A stretch of 64,000 nucleotides of DNA from Spirochaetales bacterium. GTDB lineage: Bacteria > Spirochaetota > Spirochaetia > Sphaerochaetales > Sphaerochaetaceae. Below the pieces are notes generated by a model that saw only the letters and a program-made list of their open reading frames with translations, was not told the DNA's origin and ran no database searches. The position numbers and the translations under genes were made by a program. Every line of letters begins with the position of its first letter. The first letter of the stretch is position 1. The DNA lies in NCBI GenBank assembly GCA_017614375.1, contig JAGABZ010000013.1, positions 138,414 through 202,413 of the forward strand, in the 5' to 3' direction. This document shows, piece after piece, positions 58,522 through 64,000 of the stretch.

Positions 58522-59556
58522 ATGCATCTGTACGTGGATTATCCCTCGTTTCTGAGCCCCTACATCATCCCCTCGCTGGGCATCAGATGGTACTCCGTGA
58601 TGTACCTCGTGGCCTTCACCGTTGCCTATCTGGTCATGCGTCTGGAGCGCAGGAAGGGCCTGATTTCAATAAGCGACGACGACATGTACTCCCTCTTTGT
58701 GTGGGGAATCGGGATGCTCCTTCTGGGGGCCAGACTGGGGTCGGTGCTGATCTACAACGACGACAGGCTTTACTACCTGCTTCATCCCTGGATGATCTTC
58801 TGGCCGTTTGAAAACGGGCAGTTTGTGGGACTTCCCGGCATGAGTTTCCACGGCGGAGTAGTAGGCGGGGTGACGGGGATCTTCATCTTCTGCCGCCGCT
58901 CGCAGAAAAAGGCCCGCCTGGCGGCTCAGAAGCTCAGGGGCAGAAAGAAGGAAAAGGCCTTCAAGGGCTACGGGTTCTTTCAGATCACCGATGTCTTTCT
59001 TCCGGCAATCGCCCTGGGATATACATTCGGCAGAATCGGGAACTTCCTCAATCTTGAGCTTTACGGACGGGTCACTGACAGCCCGATCGGGATGATCTTT
59101 CCCCAAGCTGGCAAGCTGTCGACCTCCCTTGAGTGGGTGCGGGAAATAGCCGACAAAGTAGGAATCAGCTACACCGCCGGTGAGTACCTGAACCTGCCCC
59201 GCTATCCGTCTCAGCTGTTTGAGGCGTTCTTTGAGGGAGTCCTGTTGTTTGTGATTCTCTGGTTCTTCATCGGACCGCTTGCCCGCAGAAAGCGTCCTGA
59301 CCGGCCGGGAATGATTTCGGGGTGGTGGCTGATTCTCTACGGGGTGTTCCGCTTCTTTATCGAATACCTCAGGGAGCCCGATTCCAACCTCGGTTATGTC
59401 ATCAGCCTGGGAAACAGCGACGGACCGATTGAACTGTTTGAGTCGATGCTGAACTTCTCGATGGGACAGATTCTCTGTGCGATGATGATAATAGCCGGAA
59501 TCCTCATGATTGTCCTCACAGGACACAGAAAAGACCTCCAAGGAGACATCAAATGA
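58522..59556 (+). CDS. lgt: Prolipoprotein diacylglyceryl transferase
   Basis: A 344-residue inner-membrane enzyme that transfers diacylglycerol to lipobox cysteines. About seven membrane segments and the signature GRIGNFLNLELYGRVTD are present, along with the GMSFHGGVVGG histidine. A basic insertion (KKARLAAQKLRGRKKEKAFK) sits between helices. The start MHLYVDYPSF is favoured over a TTG-type start 45 nt upstream because that stretch contains the promoter. It leads lgt-peptidase-gpmI. Confidence 0.94.
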   Translation: MHLYVDYPSFLSPYIIPSLGIRWYSVMYLVAFTVAYLVMRLERRKGLISISDDDMYSLFVWGIGMLLLGARLGSVLIYNDDRLYYLLHPWMIFWPFENGQFVGLPGMSFHGGVVGGVTGIFIFCRRSQKKARLAAQKLRGRKKEKAFKGYGFFQITDVFLPAIALGYTFGRIGNFLNLELYGRVTDSPIGMIFPQAGKLSTSLEWVREIADKVGISYTAGEYLNLPRYPSQLFEAFFEGVLLFVILWFFIGPLARRKRPDRPGMISGWWLILYGVFRFFIEYLREPDSNLGYVISLGNSDGPIELFESMLNFSMGQILCAMMIIAGILMIVLTGHRKDLQGDIK

Positions 59557-61304
59557 CGATAGAGGCCAAAGTCGCGGCAATCCGCCGCAGTATGGCCGGG
59601 CTGAAACTGGATGCCTGGGTCGTCTATGGCTCGGACCCCCACAACAGCGAGTACGTCTGTCCCAGATGGCGGACCAGAGCCTTTATCAGCGGTTTTACCG
59701 GGAGCGCCGGAACGGTGATGATCACTCCGACCGAAGCCCTGCTCTGGGTCGACTCCAGGTACAACATCCAGGCCGCACGGGAGATCGAGGGCACACAGTA
59801 CCGGCTGTTCAGATATCAGGATCCGGGCGTACCCTCGTTTTTTGAGTATCTGCAGAAGAACAAGGACAGACTCCACCGGATAGGAACATCGGCCGACTGC
59901 CTGATGAAGGCCGAATTCGACCGGCTTGTTTCCGAAGGCTTTGAGGTTGTCCCGACAGCGGATTTCCTGGATGAGATCTGGGAGGACAGACCTCCCGTTC
60001 CCGGCTTTGCCGTCCGCGCCCTTGATGACGCGATCTGCGGCGAGAGCGCGGAAAAAAAGCTTGAAAGAATCCGGGCCTCTCTCGACGGGGCGGACTGGCT
60101 CTTTGTCTCCAGTCTGGATGACATAGCCTGGACGCTCAACCTCCGCGGCAGGGACATAGAATACAACCCCGTCTTTCTTTCCTACCTGCTTGTCGGAAAG
60201 CAGAAGGCCGTTCTTTTCGCCGACCGGTGCAAGTTCACTGAGGAACTGTACTCAAGGCTTTCACGATTCATCGAAATCAGGCCCTATGCCGATGTCCGGG
60301 CGGTCCTGAGTACCCTGGGCGGTTCACAGAAGGTTGCCTTGGATTTCCGCAGGACCAACATGCTGGTCTACGGGGCTTTCCCCGGAAACACCGTGTTCCT
60401 GAACCGGACCGACTGCACCACCGAGATGAAGGCGTGCAAGAATCCGACCGAACTTGAGGGGATGAGACAGGCCCACGTTTTCGACGGAGCGGCACTGGTC
60501 AACCTGCTGGCACAAACCGACAGACAGCCTTCAGGTTGGACCGAGATGAAACTCACCGATGCTCTGCAATCCGAGAGGGACGCCTTTGCCCAGTCCAGGG
60601 GACCGTCGTTCGGGCCGATTGCCGGATTCGCCGAAAACGGGGCGATCGTGCACTACAGCGCCACACAGGAGAGCTCGGCCGAAATCACCCGGGGGCTTGT
60701 CGTCCTGGACACCGGCGGACATTGGGAGACGGGCATGACCGACGTTACCCGGACGTTGGTATTCGGAGAGCCCACCGATGATGAGAGGCGGGACTATACG
60801 CTGGTTCTCAAGGGTCATCTGGCCCTGTACAGAACCTGTTTCCCCGCCGGAACCACAGGTGCGCAGCTTGATGTGCTGGCCAGACAGTTCTTGTGGAACG
60901 AAGGTCTGACCTACAACCACGGAACCGGTCACGGTGTGGGTTTCTGCCTCTGCGTGCACGAAGGCCCGCAGTCGATTTCCCCGAGGGGTACCTATCCCCT
61001 CAAGCCCGGAATGGTGATAAGCGACGAGCCGGGGGTTTATCTTGAGGGACGCCACGGGGTGAGGATTGAGAACCTCTTTGCAGTAGTTCCCAAGTTCACC
61101 ACCGAATTCGGCGATTTCTACGGATTCGAGTTCCTGACCCTCTGTCCGTACGAGCGCAGGCTGATTGATACGGGCCTGCTGACGGAGGAGGAAATCAAGC
61201 TGGTCGACGAATATCACGCACAGGTCCGTGAGAAGCTCTCCCCGGTCGTCAGACCGGAGAATCTTGATTATCTGAACAGAGCCACAAGGCCCTTGAAGGG
61301 CTGA
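59553..61304 (+). CDS. Xaa-Pro aminopeptidase (M24B, aminopeptidase-P type)
   Basis: A 583-residue cytosolic metallopeptidase of the large aminopeptidase-P form, with two N-terminal creatinase-like domains and the pita-bread catalytic domain. Metal ligands are LDTGGHWETGMTDVTRT (two Asp), NHGTGHGVGF (His), ISDEPGVYLEG (Glu) and VRIENLFAV (Glu). It removes N-terminal residues before proline. It overlaps lgt by 4 bp (ATGA). Confidence 0.94.
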   Translation: MTIEAKVAAIRRSMAGLKLDAWVVYGSDPHNSEYVCPRWRTRAFISGFTGSAGTVMITPTEALLWVDSRYNIQAAREIEGTQYRLFRYQDPGVPSFFEYLQKNKDRLHRIGTSADCLMKAEFDRLVSEGFEVVPTADFLDEIWEDRPPVPGFAVRALDDAICGESAEKKLERIRASLDGADWLFVSSLDDIAWTLNLRGRDIEYNPVFLSYLLVGKQKAVLFADRCKFTEELYSRLSRFIEIRPYADVRAVLSTLGGSQKVALDFRRTNMLVYGAFPGNTVFLNRTDCTTEMKACKNPTELEGMRQAHVFDGAALVNLLAQTDRQPSGWTEMKLTDALQSERDAFAQSRGPSFGPIAGFAENGAIVHYSATQESSAEITRGLVVLDTGGHWETGMTDVTRTLVFGEPTDDERRDYTLVLKGHLALYRTCFPAGTTGAQLDVLARQFLWNEGLTYNHGTGHGVGFCLCVHEGPQSISPRGTYPLKPGMVISDEPGVYLEGRHGVRIENLFAVVPKFTTEFGDFYGFEFLTLCPYERRLIDTGLLTEEEIKLVDEYHAQVREKLSPVVRPENLDYLNRATRPLKG

Positions 61305-61314
61305 GGGAGTGAAT

Positions 61315-62967
61315 ATGAGCAAAGTTGCAGCATTGGAAAAAAGGCCGGGTTTTTCCCGCCGCGGCCCGGTAGTACTTCTGATCATGGACGGTGTCGGTTT
61401 CGGCAAATACGCCGAGGGTGACGCGGTAAAGGCCGCAAGGACCGAGACCCTGGACAGGTTGTTCGCCACCTGTCCCTGGACCGCTTTAAAGGCCCACGGA
61501 ACCGCCGTCGGCCTTCCCTCCGACGCGGACATGGGAAACAGTGAGGTAGGCCACAACGCGATGGGGTGCGGTCGTGTCTTCGCCCAAGGCGCCAAACTTG
61601 TCGACCAGTCAATTGAGACCGGAGCGATGTTCAGCGGCAGGACCTGGCAGGACCTGATTGCCAACGTCAGGAAAAACAACGGAACGCTCCACTTTCTGGG
61701 ACTTCTCTCCGACGGAAATGTCCACTCAAACATCAGCCACCTCAAGGCCATGGTCGCCCGGGCCAAGGCGGACGGAGTCAGGAGGGTGCGCGTCCACGCC
61801 CTGCTTGACGGCAGGGACGTAGGTGAAACCTCCGCCCTGGAGTATTTCGACCCGTTTGAGGCCTATCTGGCCGAACTCTCGGATGATTCGTTTGATGCGA
61901 GAATCGCCTCCGGCGGCGGGCGCATGGTCATCACGATGGACCGCTACAACGCCAATTGGGAGATGGTCCGCAGGGGATGGGACATCCATGTCCACGGGGA
62001 GGGCAGGCAGTTCTCCTCCGCCCATGAGGCCATCCGGACCCTCCGCGCCGAAACAGGGGCGATTGACCAGGACCTGCCTGGGTTCGTGATTGCCGAAAAC
62101 GGCAAACCGGTGGGGCCGGTTCTCGACGGGGACAGCTTCATCCTGTTCAACTTCCGCGGAGACCGGGCAATCGAGATTTCCCGCGCCTTTGACGAAAAAG
62201 GTCTGGACACCTTCGACCGCGGCAGGATTCCCGACGTGATGTACGCCGGAATGATGGAGTATGACGGCGATCTGCACATCCCCTCGAGGTACCTTGTCCA
62301 GCCTCCGGCCATCGACAGGACCCTGGCCGAGTATCTGTGCGCCACCGGATTGAGGCAGTTCTCAATCTCGGAAACCCAGAAGTTCGGGCACGTGACCTAC
62401 TTCTTCAACGGAAACAAATCCGGCAAGTTCGACGGCAACCTCGAGCAGTACGTCGAAATCCCGTCGGACATCGTTCCGTTCGAACAGCGCCCCTGGATGA
62501 AGTGCGCCGAGATTGCCGACCGGTTGATTGCCGAGATTGAGAGCGGGAAGTGGGACTTCTTCAAGCTCAACTTCCCCAACGGCGATATGGTGGGACACAC
62601 GGGAGTATTCCAGGCGGTCGTATGCTCGATGGAGGCGATGGATATCCAGATCGGAAGAATCGCCAGGGCGGTGGAAAAGGCCGGAGGAATTCTCCTGATA
62701 ACGGCGGACCACGGAAACTCGGATGACATGTACGAGCACACCAAGACCGGAGAGGTCAAGAAAAAGGCCGACGGAACGCCCTGCGCCAAGACGAGCCACT
62801 CTCTCAACCCCGTCCCGTTCATCGTCTACGACCCGTGCTATGCCGGTGAGTATGACAGGGAACTGAACAAGGGTCTGGGAATCACTTCGGTGGCCGCGAC
62901 GTGCATGGAAATGCTCGGGTACATAGCCCCCGACTTCTACGATAAGTCGATAGTCAACTTCAACTGA
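61315..62967 (+). CDS. gpmI: 2,3-bisphosphoglycerate-independent phosphoglycerate mutase
   Basis: A 550-residue two-Mn phosphatase-fold mutase that interconverts 3- and 2-phosphoglycerate. The nucleophile Ser is in DADMGNSEVGHNAMGCGR; further metal motifs are VHALLDGRDVGE, NFRGDRAIEISRAF and TADHGNSDDMYEH. The start ATG is preceded by GAGGGAG; a GTG two codons earlier is less likely. Its end overlaps the convergent mtnN by 8 bp. Confidence 0.95.
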   Translation: MSKVAALEKRPGFSRRGPVVLLIMDGVGFGKYAEGDAVKAARTETLDRLFATCPWTALKAHGTAVGLPSDADMGNSEVGHNAMGCGRVFAQGAKLVDQSIETGAMFSGRTWQDLIANVRKNNGTLHFLGLLSDGNVHSNISHLKAMVARAKADGVRRVRVHALLDGRDVGETSALEYFDPFEAYLAELSDDSFDARIASGGGRMVITMDRYNANWEMVRRGWDIHVHGEGRQFSSAHEAIRTLRAETGAIDQDLPGFVIAENGKPVGPVLDGDSFILFNFRGDRAIEISRAFDEKGLDTFDRGRIPDVMYAGMMEYDGDLHIPSRYLVQPPAIDRTLAEYLCATGLRQFSISETQKFGHVTYFFNGNKSGKFDGNLEQYVEIPSDIVPFEQRPWMKCAEIADRLIAEIESGKWDFFKLNFPNGDMVGHTGVFQAVVCSMEAMDIQIGRIARAVEKAGGILLITADHGNSDDMYEHTKTGEVKKKADGTPCAKTSHSLNPVPFIVYDPCYAGEYDRELNKGLGITSVAATCMEMLGYIAPDFYDKSIVNFN

Positions 62968-63679
62968 GAGACTCTATGAACGAGACGATGATTCTTGCCG
63001 AGTGCAGGGCCGTCTCGTTCTCGAATCTGGCGAACGAATCGGTCGCCTGACCGTCGGCCTTGTCCGATATCACCCTCAGTACGGTGAACGGGACTCCGGC
63101 GCCCTGGGCGGTCTGGGCTATGGCCGCGCTTTCCATCTCCACGGCGAGCGCGTGAAAGAGGCTGTGGATTTCCGCCTTCAGCGAGGCGTCTGCAACGAAT
63201 ACATCGCCGGTGGCGACGATTCCGGGCTTGACCTTATCCGGACCGATGATGTCCCCCGCGGCCTTTTCCAGCGCCCGAACCAAAGCCGGATCGGGAGTAT
63301 AGACCGTCGGTTTGTCCTTTGAGATACCTGTGCACATGTAGCCTTTGGGGTATCCTCCTGCGGTGACGTCGAAGTCATGCTGAACCAGCCCGGTGGCAAC
63401 GACCGCATCGGCGATTTCCACCTCGGGGCCGGCCCCGCCGGCGATACCGGTGCTTATGATCAGGTCGACGGGAAACCGGTCAATCAACAGCTGGGTGCAG
63501 CGGGCGGCGTTTACCTTTCCGATTCCGCAGCGGACAGCCGTGACGGTCTTTGTGCCGAGCCGGCCGGTGGTAAAGGTGTAGCCGTAGTGTTCCCCGGTCC
63601 GTTTGGAGGAGAGCTTCTCAAGCAGGTGCGCGATTTCCTTGTCCATGGCGCCGATCACGCCGATGTGCTCACATTTCAT
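62960..63679 (-). CDS. mtnN: 5'-methylthioadenosine/S-adenosylhomocysteine nucleosidase
   Basis: A 239-residue enzyme that removes adenine from SAH and MTA; the S-ribosylhomocysteine from SAH is the LuxS substrate. Conserved elements are IGVIGAMDKEIAHLL with the N-terminal acid, STGIAGGAGPEVEIAD, VEMESAAIAQ (ribose-binding Glu) and VISDKADG (catalytic Asp). The ATG lies inside the luxS 3' end (11-bp overlap), so the two are coupled. A longer upstream frame is rejected because it overlaps luxS. Confidence 0.95.
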   Translation of the reverse strand: MKCEHIGVIGAMDKEIAHLLEKLSSKRTGEHYGYTFTTGRLGTKTVTAVRCGIGKVNAARCTQLLIDRFPVDLIISTGIAGGAGPEVEIADAVVATGLVQHDFDVTAGGYPKGYMCTGISKDKPTVYTPDPALVRALEKAAGDIIGPDKVKPGIVATGDVFVADASLKAEIHSLFHALAVEMESAAIAQTAQGAGVPFTVLRVISDKADGQATDSFARFENETALHSARIIVSFIESLS

Positions 63680-64000
63680 AGTCAAGTTTCTCCTCGGTCC
63701 AATCCTCAAGGATTGCCGCCATCTTTGAAGCGGTCCTTCGCGCCGATTCCAGGTCATGGTCCAGATAGTTTCCGCATTCCGGGCGGGTGGCTCCGGGTAT
63801 CGGCCCGTCAAAACAGGCGATAAACGCCATCGCTTCCCGAACCAGTGCTATGGCTTCCTTTTTCCCGACGGTGTCCCGCAGAAGAAGGTAAAATCCTGTT
63901 CTGCATCCCATCGGACCGCAGTAGACCACATCGTCCCTAAAGCGGCTGTTTCTCACATAGGTGGCAAACAGGTGCTCGATTGTGTGGGCCTCGCCCGTAT
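63669..64000 (-). CDS. luxS: S-ribosylhomocysteine lyase LuxS, C-terminal part
   Basis: The N-terminal third is outside the window. The visible part begins in GEAHTIEHLFATYVRNSRF, containing the metal-binding HTIEH motif, and continues through YCGPMGCRTGFYLLLRD, which holds the catalytic Cys. It then goes to PGATRPECGNYLDHDL with the third metal ligand His. LuxS cleaves S-ribosylhomocysteine to homocysteine and the precursor of autoinducer 2. It is upstream of and overlaps mtnN. Confidence 0.96.
   Translation of the reverse strand, partial: TGEAHTIEHLFATYVRNSRFRDDVVYCGPMGCRTGFYLLLRDTVGKKEAIALVREAMAFIACFDGPIPGATRPECGNYLDHDLESARRTASKMAAILEDWTEEKLDYEM

Overview
The window is a dense, GC-rich (roughly high-50s percent by eye) bacterial chromosome segment around the replication origin. 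Several features point to Spirochaetota, probably a Sphaerochaeta- or Treponema-like host-associated or anaerobic member. These are a cyclophilin-FKBP fusion of the kind reported from Treponema, a MurA with Asp in place of the catalytic Cys as in Borrelia, spirochaete-style lipoprotein and outer-membrane signals, and the tRNA-Ser/SRP RNA/dnaX/ybaB/recR block. The phylum call is an inference; no rRNA is present.

Layout. 1-16.7 kb: the start of htpG, a ROK regulator, a rhomboid protease, adenosine deaminase, prolyl-tRNA synthetase, RlmE, two paralogous secreted proteins, a flavodoxin with two GntR regulators, a ParB-like/metallophosphoesterase pair, an aminotransferase, purine nucleoside phosphorylase, a thymidine-kinase-like protein, a Nudix/aldo-keto reductase/YigZ run. 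16.7-20.7 kb: four serine tRNAs that together cover all serine codons, one tRNA-Arg(GCG) whose 3' end is duplicated downstream, a diguanylate cyclase, small envelope proteins and the SRP RNA. 20.7-34 kb: dnaX-ybaB-recR, a DjlA-like cochaperone, a glycosidase, pepD, a TraB-family protein, and the parA-parB-PPIase-radA operon with two parS sites close by. 34-46.5 kb: the origin core, with gyrB-gyrA leaving leftward and dnaA-dnaN-recF-DUF721-rpmH-rnpA-yidC-jag leaving rightward. 46.6-64 kb: hom-lysC-asd with a divergent ACT-domain regulator, a PfkB nucleoside kinase, murA, pgi, an iron alcohol dehydrogenase, an AT-rich locus with two perfect DnaA boxes, rsmE-ctp, lgt-Xaa-Pro peptidase-gpmI, and the mtnN/luxS methyl-cycle pair.

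How it works together. Replication and segregation genes sit around the origin. Purine salvage (add, pnp, adenosine-kinase-like) and the activated methyl cycle (mtnN, luxS) are both represented, as are glycolysis (pgi, gpmI) and fermentation (alcohol dehydrogenase).

The most distinctive signals are not protein families. (1) At least 13 operon-leading genes, including dnaA, parA, murA, lgt, add and rlmE, have a sigma70-like -10 hexamer ending exactly 6 or 7 nt before the start codon and no Shine-Dalgarno, which predicts leaderless mRNAs. (2) Three intergenic arrays of T-flanked palindromes repeat every 41-43 bp. (3) There is a scar-like duplication of a tRNA 3' end. (4) A second DnaA-box/AT-rich locus lies 15 kb from the dnaA-dnaN origin. 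MurA Asp116 and GyrA Ala83 suggest intrinsic insensitivity to fosfomycin and reduced sensitivity to quinolones.
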